Source: Gimesia chilikensis (GTDB taxonomy: Bacteria; Planctomycetota; Planctomycetia; Planctomycetales; Planctomycetaceae). From it: a DNA stretch of 64,000 nucleotides. Positions 24,720 through 33,949 of the stretch are shown here, piece after piece. The stretch is taken from contig NZ_CP036266.1 in assembly GCF_007744075.1 (NCBI RefSeq), positions 1,977,655 through 2,041,654 on the forward strand, in the 5' to 3' direction. The number at the start of each line of letters is the position of its first letter. Position 1 is the stretch's first letter. The notes below the pieces were generated by a model, which was not told where the DNA came from, did no database searches, and saw only the letters and a program-made list of their open reading frames with translations. A program made the position numbers and the translations under genes.

Positions 24720-25895
24720 TTAATCTGAGAGCGAATGCAGTCGCTCACGCAGTTTATCGATTTTTTCAGTAAGAAACGTTTTTTGTTGATCCGATTCTAC
24801 CCACTGACAACGCGAGGCAAGAAGAGTAACCTGATCCTGTAACTGAGCTCGTTCGATCTCTGTGAGACTTTCGTCATCACAGCGTTGTTCCAGTTGCTCG
24901 ATATCGCGAACCAGTAATTCGGGGTCGGGGACGTCTGCGGAACGTGAACGGGGATGTCCTGACTGTTTTTCCGTTTCATCTGCCTGGTCAATGGCATCAT
25001 TCACCAACGAGGCCAGGATTTCAATCTGCTCTTCCGTGTGCCAGATGGAACGCAGAATCCAGAAATCGGTACGGTTAACTTTCAATCTACCGGATAGAAT
25101 CGCACTGGCAGCCAGCAGACGCTGCAGTTTCACAGCGCGACGGTCCGAGACATCAATTCCTGCTTTCCGCATACGATGAATCAACGCGACATAATCAGAC
25201 TGGACCTGACTGAAGTTTGCCTGCGCGAGGCTGTTTTGCAAGCTGCGAATCTCATCAATGGACATGGTCCCCTGTGTCTGTTCACGCTTGACGTCCATTT
25301 TCCAGCCAGCCGTCAATACCTGTGACAACTGATCGGGTTCGACATTATCACAACGCACGCGGACCAGAAAGCGGTCAAACAACGCGCTCAGTGCACTATC
25401 CTCGGGCAGGTGATTACTGGCTCCGACTACCATCAGGGTCGGCAGTGCCCTCGTTTCACGTCCCCTTCGGAAGATACGTTCATTGAGTACCATCAACAGG
25501 CTGTTCAGAATCGCGCTATTGGCATTGAGCAGTTCATCCAGGAATACAAAAGTGGCCTCCGGCAACATCCCCTCAGTATTCGTGATCAGTTCACCTTCAC
25601 GGAGTTTGCGAATATCAAAAGGTCCGAAAATCTCGTTGGGTTCGGTAAATCGAGTGAGGAGATAGTCAAAGATATTGCCTTCAATCCGTCGAGACAAATC
25701 CTGCACTAGCGCACTTTTAGCAGTTCCGGGGGGGCCCAGCAAAAAGAGGTTCTCACGTGCTACCAGGCAGATGCCGAGCAGATCAATGATTTCATCTTTA
25801 CCCACAAATGTCTGTTTCATGGGTGATAGAATCGTATCTTTCAGCTTTTGGCTGAGTGCCAACTCTTCAGACTGCGGCTCAGTTGTCTGGTCCAT
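24720..25895 (-). CDS. MoxR-family AAA+ ATPase
   Basis: A 391-residue protein. Residues about 25-300 form a MoxR/RavA-type AAA+ module: Walker A GPPGTAKS (54-61), TRFTEPNEIFGPFD, Walker B VFLDE (117-121), sensor 1 VVGASN and arginine-rich lid helices. The C-terminal 90 residues form a charged coiled coil. MoxR ATPases act as chaperones that activate vWA-domain partners; here the partner is encoded two genes downstream. It overlaps the preceding gene by 17 bases, consistent with translational coupling. Confidence 0.93.
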   Translation of the reverse strand: MDQTTEPQSEELALSQKLKDTILSPMKQTFVGKDEIIDLLGICLVARENLFLLGPPGTAKSALVQDLSRRIEGNIFDYLLTRFTEPNEIFGPFDIRKLREGELITNTEGMLPEATFVFLDELLNANSAILNSLLMVLNERIFRRGRETRALPTLMVVGASNHLPEDSALSALFDRFLVRVRCDNVEPDQLSQVLTAGWKMDVKREQTQGTMSIDEIRSLQNSLAQANFSQVQSDYVALIHRMRKAGIDVSDRRAVKLQRLLAASAILSGRLKVNRTDFWILRSIWHTEEQIEILASLVNDAIDQADETEKQSGHPRSRSADVPDPELLVRDIEQLEQRCDDESLTEIERAQLQDQVTLLASRCQWVESDQQKTFLTEKIDKLRERLHSLSD

Positions 25896-26538
25896 CTTGC
25901 TGTTTTATTTCATGTTGGATGTGTTTGTGGATATTGGGCGCAAGTTCAGGATACATTCCCCAGGATGCCTCGACAAGTGTTCTGACGCGTGGGGCAGCCA
26001 GGCGTGAGCCATCGTTTCTTGCCAGGATGCGGTCGCAATAAAGTCGGAGCAGTCCGGGACAATTAACGAAACCCTCAATCGGGAACGGTACAGCAATCTC
26101 TTTTATTCCGACAGACGATAAAGGCCAGCGGTTCGCCCAGTCATTCAGATGTTTCAGTAGCGGGTCATTTTCCATCATTGATTTTGAAAGGCGAAACAGA
26201 TCAGGCAGAAATCGAAATACCAGATCGACTGCATAATGTGACTCAGGCGTATCAGGGAAATTTTGTATCTCGTTTAATTCTTCATCGAGTTGCTGAGGGG
26301 GCGCATTGCGCAGAACGACAAATTGACAGGCACGATAAAACAAAACTGCGGCTCGTTCAGCCAGGGTGATATCGAGGGAGGGAATCTCTCGAGGCAATTC
26401 CAGTCGATATAGCTTCTCAAAATTTCTGATGACTTCCCTTGCATCCAGGAGTTCGTCTTCCTGAAGTGATTCGATTTCTGGAACCAGAACATGTCCATCA
26501 TCAAACAGTGATTCGAGAAATATCGGAAAGGAAGACAT
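25879..26538 (-). CDS. First gene of the MoxR ternary operon, bpX4-like candidate
   Basis: A 219-residue, helical, acidic protein with no catalytic motif. It opens with MSSFPIFLESLFDDGHV and includes ERAAVLFYRACQFVVLR and a Pro/Phe-rich LEGFVNCPG-like turn (PIEGFVNCPGLLRLY). It precedes and overlaps moxR, the usual place for a helical bpX-type partner, and I tentatively compare it with bpX4. It could be an adaptor that binds MoxR or the propeller. Confidence that it is a real gene is high; confidence in the family name is low. Confidence 0.55.
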   Translation of the reverse strand: MSSFPIFLESLFDDGHVLVPEIESLQEDELLDAREVIRNFEKLYRLELPREIPSLDITLAERAAVLFYRACQFVVLRNAPPQQLDEELNEIQNFPDTPESHYAVDLVFRFLPDLFRLSKSMMENDPLLKHLNDWANRWPLSSVGIKEIAVPFPIEGFVNCPGLLRLYCDRILARNDGSRLAAPRVRTLVEASWGMYPELAPNIHKHIQHEIKQQDGPDN

Positions 26539-26908
26539 AGGAGAAGATCTGCCTGTCGTCAGGATGCGATATCAGTATACCGGATTGAAAATGTAAGACT
26601 CATCTTAAAATAGACAATGCAGAGATGGATGTATAGTGAGAAGTTCGAGGAATCATTTACGAGCCGAATCAGACACGTTACTTGCTCTGAATTGTGATAT
26701 TTGAACTTTGCTGATACAGATTCCACTCTGGTTTTCTATAATAACTGGACACCAGATAAACCAATCAGGATCAGACTTATCTTGACAGAACAACAAGGTT
26801 TAACGAAGATCCACCTCAATGAAATACTATTAAAATAGTAGTATTTTGATATTCATGAAGACTCACACGGAACCGCGATTGTAAGCGCGTCAGAAATTCA
26901 GAGGGATT
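26539..26908. other. Divergent promoter region, ternary system / PKS operon
   Basis: About 370 AT-rich bases without a gene. The notable element is the palindrome at 26826-26843 (listed separately), 66 bases before the methyltransferase ATG. A TTGACA hexamer near 26783 may be a -35 box, but I cannot place a matching -10. Confidence 0.4.
26826..26843 (+). promoter_or_regulatory. Putative BlaI/MecI-type operator, left copy
   Basis: ACTATTAAAATAGTAGTA contains the perfect palindrome TACTAT-TAAA-ATAGTA when one flanking base is included. The same 18-mer with 2 changes recurs at 34754-34771. It sits 66 bases upstream of the PKS operon start. Confidence 0.65.
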
Positions 26909-27616
26909 ATGAATTTACAGATTCGGCAACGCGAGCCGGAATTGATGGATCAGCCGGGACTTAGTGATGCTGAGCATGGTAGTGCACTTACTGGCTTAAG
27001 TCGCGTGAACTGGTTCAGCCGCAGTAGTTCCATCTTCTGGGGGCCTCTGTCAAAGCTGGCTCAGACAATTGATCAGAGACCCGTGAAGATCCTGGATATT
27101 GCCAGCGGAGGGGGCGATGTCAGTATCGATCTGGCGATGCGCGCTCGACAGACGGGACTGGACATCGAAATCTCCGGGTGTGACATCAGTGAATATGCCG
27201 TCAAACATGCGACCGAAAGGGCTCAACAGAAAGGGTTGGAGAAGATTCATTTTTTCCAGAGTGATATTTTCCAGGAACCTGCAGAACGTAAATACGATCT
27301 TGTGATGTGTTCGCTATTTCTGCATCATCTCGATGAACCCCAGGCGGTACAACTGATGCAATGGATGTCAGAATCAACCAGGCATTTATTGCTGATAAAT
27401 GATCTGCGCAGGACCCGACTGGGGTACTGGCTGGCCTGGTGTGGCTGCCGTTTATTAACGCGTTCGCCAATTGTACACACTGATGGTCCTGTTTCCGTCG
27501 CGGCGGCATTTTCAATTGACGAGACAGAACAGTTGGCCCGACAGGCAGGCTTAAACCAGATTCAAGTATCCCGACACTGGCCTCAAAGATTTCTGCTGGA
27601 GTGGAGTCGGGTATGA
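26909..27616 (+). CDS. SAM-dependent methyltransferase (UbiE-like), PKS operon
   Basis: A 235-residue class I methyltransferase. Motif I is ILDIASGGGDVSIDLAM (residues about 62-78), motif II is ISGCDISEYAV, and motif IV is YDLVMCSLFLHHL. The C-terminal part carries an aromatic substrate-binding region. It is the first gene of the rightward operon with the FAD reductase and type III PKS, so it probably methylates a PKS product or quinone-like intermediate. GAGGG lies upstream. The next gene starts in its stop codon (ATGA, 27613-27616). Confidence 0.88.
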   Translation: MNLQIRQREPELMDQPGLSDAEHGSALTGLSRVNWFSRSSSIFWGPLSKLAQTIDQRPVKILDIASGGGDVSIDLAMRARQTGLDIEISGCDISEYAVKHATERAQQKGLEKIHFFQSDIFQEPAERKYDLVMCSLFLHHLDEPQAVQLMQWMSESTRHLLLINDLRRTRLGYWLAWCGCRLLTRSPIVHTDGPVSVAAAFSIDETEQLARQAGLNQIQVSRHWPQRFLLEWSRV

Positions 27617-28776
27617 CTGCGCTTAAGTCAATCAGTATCGCGGATGCGAGCAGGCAAGAGTGGGATATACTTGTCATTGGTGCCGGACCTGCGGGCACTG
27701 TAGCGGCTCATCAGGCAGCCAGGTCAGGACTCAAAACACTTCTCGTCGAAAAAAAAGTGTTTCCACGTTACAAAGTCTGTGGCGGTTGTCTCAATCAGAG
27801 AGCTGTGAATGCGTTACAGGAAGCAGGGTTGGCAGCAGCCCTCGATGAACTCGATGCCGTTCACTTGGATCAGTTTGAAATGCGTTACCAGGGACGGGCA
27901 TTAAAGATTCCCCTGCCCGGAGGAATGGCAGTCTCCCGTTCTGCATTGGACCTTCAGCTGGTTCGAATGGCTCAGCAGTCAGGAGTCAGTTTTCTTGCTG
28001 AGACGAAGGCACTGGTATGTAACGAAGCAATTTCTGGTTTCACTCGCAAAATTGATTTATATCAGCAGGGAGCATTATGTGGAGTGGCCCGGGCGCGAGC
28101 TGTATTAGCAGCAGATGGTCTTGGTCATCCCAGCCTGAAACAATGTGGGGAGTTCGAAAGTAAGATTTCTCACGATTCTCGAATTGGTGCAGGAGTCATC
28201 TTGCCCGGTGATCAAATCTCAGATTATCCTGCGGGCACGATTCATATGGCAATTCACAGGCACGGCTATGTGGGGCTGGCACGTGTCGAAGCGAATCAAC
28301 TGAACGTGGCTTCTGCCATCGATCGTGAATTTATTAAACATCAGCAGAGTCCAAATGCCGCAGTGATCAGCATCATGGAAGAATCAGGGTTTTCTGTTCC
28401 TCCGGTGATGAGAAGTATGAATCTCAAAGGGACGATTCCCTTGACCAGGAAAACGGTGAGGCCTGCCTCCCATCGGCTGTTACTGGTGGGGGATGCTGCC
28501 GGATATCTGGAGCCATTTACGGGTGAAGGGATGTCAAATGCGATATCGGAAGGGGTTGCTGCTGTGCGTATCGCGTCGAACGGATTGCAAGACTGGGATC
28601 AATCTCTTGAACAGCAGTGGTTGCACACGCATCAGACTTTGACAGAGGGACGCTCACACTGGTGCCGCTATCTGTCTCAGCTTTTACGCTCTCCAACAGC
28701 AATCAACGTTGGACTGCGGTTGTTTCGCTGGTTTCCCAATATGGCCCGGCCCATCGTTGCCAGCTTAAATCATTAA
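27613..28776 (+). CDS. FAD-dependent oxidoreductase (geranylgeranyl reductase-like), PKS operon
   Basis: A 387-residue flavoprotein. The dinucleotide-binding loop is VIGAGPAGTVAAHQAARSG near the N-terminus, followed by CGGCLNQRAVNAL. The second FAD motif is LLVGDAAGYLEPFTGEGMSNAI at about 293-315. The pattern fits the geranylgeranyl reductase/halogenase-like group of group A flavoproteins, which reduce isoprenoid chains or hydroxylate aromatic substrates. ATG 27613 overlaps the previous stop; a GTG at 27601 is in frame but less likely. With the PKS it probably tailors an alkyl-aromatic product. Confidence 0.88.
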   Translation: MTALKSISIADASRQEWDILVIGAGPAGTVAAHQAARSGLKTLLVEKKVFPRYKVCGGCLNQRAVNALQEAGLAAALDELDAVHLDQFEMRYQGRALKIPLPGGMAVSRSALDLQLVRMAQQSGVSFLAETKALVCNEAISGFTRKIDLYQQGALCGVARARAVLAADGLGHPSLKQCGEFESKISHDSRIGAGVILPGDQISDYPAGTIHMAIHRHGYVGLARVEANQLNVASAIDREFIKHQQSPNAAVISIMEESGFSVPPVMRSMNLKGTIPLTRKTVRPASHRLLLVGDAAGYLEPFTGEGMSNAISEGVAAVRIASNGLQDWDQSLEQQWLHTHQTLTEGRSHWCRYLSQLLRSPTAINVGLRLFRWFPNMARPIVASLNH

Positions 28777-28807
28777 ATCGCAATTGTAGCGAGATCGAGT
28801 ATTACAG

Positions 28808-29932
28808 ATGAGTTTTGAAATTCTTGGAATCGGAACAGTCAATCCAGTGCATTCAATCGAGCAGATTGAAGCCGCCACACATGCGGAGGCACTCAGCTGT
28901 TCGGCGGAATCAACAGAACAGCAGCGACGGTTACTGCCAGTTCTGTATCGAAGAGCCGGTGTTAAAACACGACACAGTGTCGTGCTGGAGAGCAGCACCA
29001 ATGGTGAGATGGCACGACAGAGTTTCTATCCTCCCGCAGAATCAGAGTCTGATCAGGGGCCAACGACATCACAGCGGATGCAGGCATATGAATCGAATGC
29101 AGCTTCCTTGGCCGTTTCAGCAGTGGAAGCAGCGTTGCAGGATAGTCAGGTAGCCCCTGGTGAGATTACCCAGCTGATCACAGTTTCGTGCAGTGGATTC
29201 AGCGCTCCCGGTTTTGATATTGCGCTGGTTAGAGAATTGGGCTTGCCAGCAGATGTGGCCCGTACACACGTCGGATTTATGGGCTGTCATGGTGCCTTAA
29301 ACGGGTTGCGGATTGCCAAGGCTTTTACTGACAATGACCCCCAGGCAAGAGTTCTGGTCTGTGCGGTTGAATTGTGCAGCCTGCATCAGCAGTACGGCTG
29401 GTGTCCGGATAAAATTGTAGCGAATGCGTTGTTTGCGGATGGTGCTGCGGCCGTTGTGGGAAAACAGGCTTCTGGAGAGGTTGTTGATCATTGGCAGCTG
29501 ATCGCATCCGGATCAACGATCGTACCGGACTCCGAAGAGATGATGAGCTGGCGCATTGGCGACAATGGTTTTGAGATGACACTCTCCCCTCGCATCCCGG
29601 ATCTGATCCATCAAAATTTGCGACCCTGGCTCAAGCAATGGTTACTGCAGCAGGGAATGAGCATTGAAGATGTGGGGAGTTGGGCGATCCATCCCGGGGG
29701 CCCTCGCATTCTGAGTGCGGTCGCGGAAACAGTTGGTTTTGAGGAATCTCTGCTAAGTCCTTCCCGAGAAGTTCTGGCACGTTATGGAAACATGTCTTCT
29801 CCTACCGTGCTGTTTATTCTCAAAAAACTCCAGGCAGAACAGGCACGCTTACCCTGTGTCATGCTGGGCTTTGGTCCTGGGCTGACCATTGAAGCCGCTT
29901 TGATTAATGATTGTGATCTGTCTCAGGCTTAA
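28808..29932 (+). CDS. Type III polyketide synthase (chalcone synthase family)
   Basis: A 374-residue protein with the complete type III PKS triad: Cys160 in GFMGCHGA, His295 in WAIHPGGPR and Asn328 in YGNMSS. The C-terminal GFGPG loop (near residue 357) is also present. These enzymes extend an acyl starter with malonyl-CoA and cyclise it, typically to alkylresorcinols or alkylpyrones. Starter specificity cannot be read by eye. It is the last gene of the rightward operon. Its 3' end overlaps the converging MMPL gene by 29 bases, so the two operons meet tail to tail. Confidence 0.95.
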   Translation: MSFEILGIGTVNPVHSIEQIEAATHAEALSCSAESTEQQRRLLPVLYRRAGVKTRHSVVLESSTNGEMARQSFYPPAESESDQGPTTSQRMQAYESNAASLAVSAVEAALQDSQVAPGEITQLITVSCSGFSAPGFDIALVRELGLPADVARTHVGFMGCHGALNGLRIAKAFTDNDPQARVLVCAVELCSLHQQYGWCPDKIVANALFADGAAAVVGKQASGEVVDHWQLIASGSTIVPDSEEMMSWRIGDNGFEMTLSPRIPDLIHQNLRPWLKQWLLQQGMSIEDVGSWAIHPGGPRILSAVAETVGFEESLLSPSREVLARYGNMSSPTVLFILKKLQAEQARLPCVMLGFGPGLTIEAALINDCDLSQA

Positions 29933-32165
29933 GCTCAAAGCATCGTCCCAGAGGGCTTAAAAGTAGAGCCGGCAGGACGATCAGATCGCCCAGCAGGGCC
30001 ATCATTAACAGTCCCGCCATCATCCAGGCAAATCGGGATGTAGGTACAAAACTACTCAGTGCGAACACAAGCAGTCCGAGGCCGCAGATCAGTGATGTCT
30101 GAATCATCGCCTTTCCGCAATGTCGATAAGCATAGAGCACTGATTCCCGGGACGAATGTCCCTCATCCAAATGGCGGCGGAAGAAGGTCAGATAGTGCAG
30201 GGTATCATCGACGGCGATACCGAGTGCCACACTGGCTGTCATTACAGATCCGATATCGACAGCGACGGACAACCAGCCCAGTAGTCCGAAGATCATCAAC
30301 GGTGGAAACACGTTGGAGACCATGGATACTAAGCCCGCAGCAAGTCCGCCTTGTACGATCGTCATGACAACCGCAATGATCAAAAATGCAAACAGAAAGC
30401 TTTTAAACAGATCCTGCATTAACTGCCGTTGAATTTCGTGAACCAGAGGCATGATACCGGTCTGTTGTGTTGTTACGCCTGCAGGAATCGTTTCAAACTT
30501 ATTCATCAGAGCTGATTCTACGTGTGTCCCGATCTGCTCCAGGCACGCATTATAGTCCACATCGTTGAGTGCGCTGACATACGCGGTAATTCGGAACAGA
30601 TGCTTGCCGTCGATTTCTTTCAGATATCCTGCGTTCATAAACTGAGGTTTGAAACGTGTCAGTGCTTCATTGAGCTGGTATTGAAATAATTCGTCCGAAA
30701 GATTCTCTGGGCGATGAAATCGGGGGGCAAATGACATGGTCGAAATCGTGCGATTGACCATGCTGGTCTTACGCAGGCTGCGTTCGATATCCCAGACCAT
30801 CAGTAACTGTTCACGAAACGTCAGGTCCACGTCAGGAGAGCAGGTCAAAACCACTTCGATCGGGACGAGTGAGCCAACATGATCTTCCAGCCAGCCATAG
30901 TCATTCAGTATTTTGCTGTTCTCAGAAAATAGTGTTTCGATACGCACGGAAGCAGAGATTCGGGAAATTCCCAGACTGGCTGCCAGCATCGCGAGCAGAG
31001 CCAGACAGACAATCACGGTATGGTTTCTTTTTAAAATTGTTGTCAGAAAGTACCAGATGTCGTGTCGATCTTCCTGGATGACTTCAGTTTCATTTGTCGA
31101 TTTCGCAGGCCGTTTGAGAGGCCAGACAGTGAAGACTCCCGGAATCAGGCTTAACAGCAGTCCTGTAGTAATCAGCACACCACAGGCGGCGTAACCGCCG
31201 AACAGTCGAATCGGTGTCAGTCCGCTGACGAGCAGAGAAGCCAGTCCAATTGCAGTCGTCCCTGCAGAGAGCAGACAGGGCAGCCAGCCAACCTGAAAAG
31301 CATACGCAGCAGGATTGGTAATCTGCGGGTCTTTGACTGCATCAAAGTAATAGTTGACCAGATGAATTCCACCCGCGACTGCGAGTACCTGAATTAACGG
31401 TGGTAGCACGATCAACAGGGCCGTGATACTTTCTCCACTGTAATGAATCAATGCCAGTGTAATACCCTGGGCCAGAAGCGAAAGACCAAAGACGAGCAGT
31501 GCCGCGCGGATCGAACGCAGGCAGATCCAGCAGATTAACAGAACCATCAAGGTTGAGGGGAGGACGAACCTGTCCATGGAATCTTTGCTGGCCAGGTCAA
31601 TTTCCAATCCATCTATGATGGGACCTGCCAGATAACATTCTTCTGCTGAAACCTGACAATGAGTTTTCAGGGCAGATTGGATTTCGCTCACCAGCTCTTT
31701 TCGTTTGAGTAGACCGGCTGGCGTGAAATTTACAACAATACAGGTTGTTTTATGGTCATTTCCAATGAAAGTTCCATCGAGTCGATGGTGGACTTCCCGG
31801 TCATTCAAACGCATGGCAGGAGTGCTTAAAGAGAGATAAATCTCTCTGCCGGAGATCACGCGTTCAAAATACCATTGTCCGGAATTATCCTTAAAAACAG
31901 CATTTGTGCGCAGCGCGGAAACAAACTGATCCAGATCCGGATTGTCCAGCTTACAATCTTTCCAGCTGACGATTACGGTATCTGCATTGCCGAACTGTTC
32001 CCGGAAACGATCATAGTCTGCCCGGGCAGGGAAAGTTCCATCGACCCAGTCCAGTGGGGAATTGACTTTGGTCTGAAGTGCCTGAAAAGCCCCGTAGCCG
32101 ACGAATGGCAGTAGAATCAGCAGGTAGATCACCAGTAACCAGAATCGTTTACGATGAATCAACAT
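29904..32165 (-). CDS. MMPL/RND-family lipid or hydrophobe exporter
   Basis: A 753-residue protein with about 12 membrane segments in two repeats: one N-terminal helix, a long periplasmic loop (about 35-200) and five helices, then the same again. The second half has DIGSVMTASVALGIAVDDTLHYLTFFRR, the characteristic TM4 acidic segment of RND proteins. MMPL/RND members of this size move lipids or hydrophobic products out of the inner membrane. It is the last gene of the leftward operon and the likely exporter of the PKS-derived lipid (inference). It overlaps the PKS gene at the 3' end. Confidence 0.88.
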   Translation of the reverse strand: MLIHRKRFWLLVIYLLILLPFVGYGAFQALQTKVNSPLDWVDGTFPARADYDRFREQFGNADTVIVSWKDCKLDNPDLDQFVSALRTNAVFKDNSGQWYFERVISGREIYLSLSTPAMRLNDREVHHRLDGTFIGNDHKTTCIVVNFTPAGLLKRKELVSEIQSALKTHCQVSAEECYLAGPIIDGLEIDLASKDSMDRFVLPSTLMVLLICWICLRSIRAALLVFGLSLLAQGITLALIHYSGESITALLIVLPPLIQVLAVAGGIHLVNYYFDAVKDPQITNPAAYAFQVGWLPCLLSAGTTAIGLASLLVSGLTPIRLFGGYAACGVLITTGLLLSLIPGVFTVWPLKRPAKSTNETEVIQEDRHDIWYFLTTILKRNHTVIVCLALLAMLAASLGISRISASVRIETLFSENSKILNDYGWLEDHVGSLVPIEVVLTCSPDVDLTFREQLLMVWDIERSLRKTSMVNRTISTMSFAPRFHRPENLSDELFQYQLNEALTRFKPQFMNAGYLKEIDGKHLFRITAYVSALNDVDYNACLEQIGTHVESALMNKFETIPAGVTTQQTGIMPLVHEIQRQLMQDLFKSFLFAFLIIAVVMTIVQGGLAAGLVSMVSNVFPPLMIFGLLGWLSVAVDIGSVMTASVALGIAVDDTLHYLTFFRRHLDEGHSSRESVLYAYRHCGKAMIQTSLICGLGLLVFALSSFVPTSRFAWMMAGLLMMALLGDLIVLPALLLSPLGRCFELKPETDHNH

Positions 32166-32226
32166 GACGCTGATGCTTTAAGAATGGGAGAATGTGAAGC
32201 AGAGGAGTCGAAGAAGAATCGATTGC

Positions 32227-32994
32227 TCAGGTTGTCTGGAGGGGAGTTTTTTCAAGTGATTTTACAGGTGTAACTTTCGTCTTTCGCTTTCCCAGGGGAC
32301 CAAAAAAGATGAAGGGATAGCCGGGAACTCTGGATTGATAGTCCCGATAGGGTTTTCCAATATAGAAACTGAGACGTTCATCTTTCAGATAACTTCCGAT
32401 GAATATATAAGCCGTCCAGATTCCTGTCAGAACCGCGCGATCCAGTGTCATTAAAGGTGTGAACCAGAGTAAGCCCATGAAGCTCAGGTAAACCGGATGC
32501 CGCAGGCAGCAGTAGAGACTCCGTGGTTGAAAATCCCTTCTGGGGAGTGGCTGTTTTCTCAGCCAGTACCACCATTGAGTGAGACCGGTCTGATAGCCCA
32601 GACCAGTCAGGTTGAGACTGTAGAGCAGCGTAAGCCACGATCCATAAAAGCCGGCTGTCATCAGCCAGCCTCCCCAACCTGACAGATTCCAGATTTCTAC
32701 GGGGCTGCTGCGCCAACAGAATGCTGTTAACAGAATTCCCACACAGGTTTGCACGCAGAACAGACTACCATAGAACTGCGAAGGAAGCCTGCGCGTGATA
32801 GCAGTGCGTATGCCGGGGTAAAGCAACAGACTGTGTCCGACCGCGAACTGGATTGCCAGCAGTGCATCAATTGCCAGAGACCCAATTGCGTGGTGACTGA
32901 AGTCTTCTTTCAGAAACCAGAACAGGTACCAGACTGTGATCAGGAACAGCAACTGTGTTGCGATCCCGAATACAATACCTACGAAACGTCGCAT
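32227..32994 (-). CDS. Isoprenylcysteine carboxyl methyltransferase-like / NnrU-like membrane methyltransferase
   Basis: A 255-residue integral membrane protein with about six helices. The C-terminal segment RSLYCCLRHPVYLSFMGLLWFTP and ERLSFYIGKPYRDYQSRVPGYP matches the ICMT/PEMT family, in which RHP-Y and the E-R-Y region bind SAM and substrate. Such enzymes methylate carboxyl, amine or hydroxyl groups of lipid-like molecules at the membrane. It lies 27 bases after the soluble methyltransferase and 61 bases before the exporter on the same strand. It probably modifies the PKS lipid (inference). Confidence 0.82.
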   Translation of the reverse strand: MRRFVGIVFGIATQLLFLITVWYLFWFLKEDFSHHAIGSLAIDALLAIQFAVGHSLLLYPGIRTAITRRLPSQFYGSLFCVQTCVGILLTAFCWRSSPVEIWNLSGWGGWLMTAGFYGSWLTLLYSLNLTGLGYQTGLTQWWYWLRKQPLPRRDFQPRSLYCCLRHPVYLSFMGLLWFTPLMTLDRAVLTGIWTAYIFIGSYLKDERLSFYIGKPYRDYQSRVPGYPFIFFGPLGKRKTKVTPVKSLEKTPLQTT

Positions 32995-33021
32995 CCTTGC
33001 TTCCTCGAGGTCGTTATTTGA

Positions 33022-33897
33022 TTATTTCATTTCTGGTTTGCTGGCAATGAAGCATCCATACTGCATTGCACCGGTCTCGTATGCCTTGAGAATGGTTTCG
33101 AACCGATCCAGAAACATAACTGTATTTTGATCGATGAGTTTCGCCAGCCAGCGAACTTTTGTTTTTTTGACCCGTTGATGACAGATTTCCCAGGTCTGGC
33201 TGACGCGATTGGTCCAGTTGTGGAAATTATGAAATTCCAGACCAGACTGCTCAATCCAGGTTTGATAATCAGCGGCGGTCCCCAGTGAAGGGCAGAAGAA
33301 ACCTTCACAGACATCGTAGACGTTTTGTTTTGCATCATCGGTATCAAGTTGATCGCCAGCCAGCCAGGCACAGATAATCATGCGTCCTCCAGGCCTAAGC
33401 CAGGAGGCTGCTTTCTGGAAAAAGGCTGGTTTATCAAACAAGTGTTCTGTGCACTCGATGCTCCAGATGACATCAAAAGATTCCGCAGGAAATTCTGCTG
33501 TCTCAGCATCCTGGCAGAGGAAGCGGGTGCGACTGGACTGTCCGCGAAAAAACGCTTCCAGGCTGGCCCAGCGTCTTTGAACAGGACTGAGTGTGATCCC
33601 CGTGACGTTACACTTGAATGCCTGAGACAGAAACATGGATGAGCCTCCCATGCCACAGCCGACATCAAGCAGGTCCTGACCATCCTGAATCTGTATCAGT
33701 TCAGCCATCGTTTCCGTCAACTGTTGTTGCGCCTTGGCAGGTGCGCGATATCTGTCCTGAAGATTCTCCGAATTCGCAAGTTCTTCATCCCATAGTCCGT
33801 GATGAATATGGCGTCCCCAGAGCAGACGATAGAACAATGTTGACAAGTTGTAGTGACTGCGAATCACTTCCTTCTCTACTGTGGGGCAACTAATCAT
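33022..33897 (-). CDS. SAM-dependent methyltransferase (tocopherol/cyclopropane synthase-like)
   Basis: A 291-residue class I methyltransferase. Motif I is LLDVGCGMGGSSMFLSQAF, followed by GITLSPVQRRWA and the acidic SIECTEHLFDKPAFF. An N-terminal HHGLWD segment is shared with gamma-tocopherol methyltransferases and related enzymes of lipid quinone methylation. Residues 1-60 likely form the lid. It is the second gene of the leftward operon, 52 bases after the YceI gene. It is the third methyltransferase of the cluster, implying a heavily methylated product. Confidence 0.9.
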   Translation of the reverse strand: MISCPTVEKEVIRSHYNLSTLFYRLLWGRHIHHGLWDEELANSENLQDRYRAPAKAQQQLTETMAELIQIQDGQDLLDVGCGMGGSSMFLSQAFKCNVTGITLSPVQRRWASLEAFFRGQSSRTRFLCQDAETAEFPAESFDVIWSIECTEHLFDKPAFFQKAASWLRPGGRMIICAWLAGDQLDTDDAKQNVYDVCEGFFCPSLGTAADYQTWIEQSGLEFHNFHNWTNRVSQTWEICHQRVKKTKVRWLAKLIDQNTVMFLDRFETILKAYETGAMQYGCFIASKPEMK

Positions 33898-33949
33898 TCT
33901 GTCTTACCGTATTAACTGTGTTGTCGCGAAAGAAAATTAAGGATTAATG

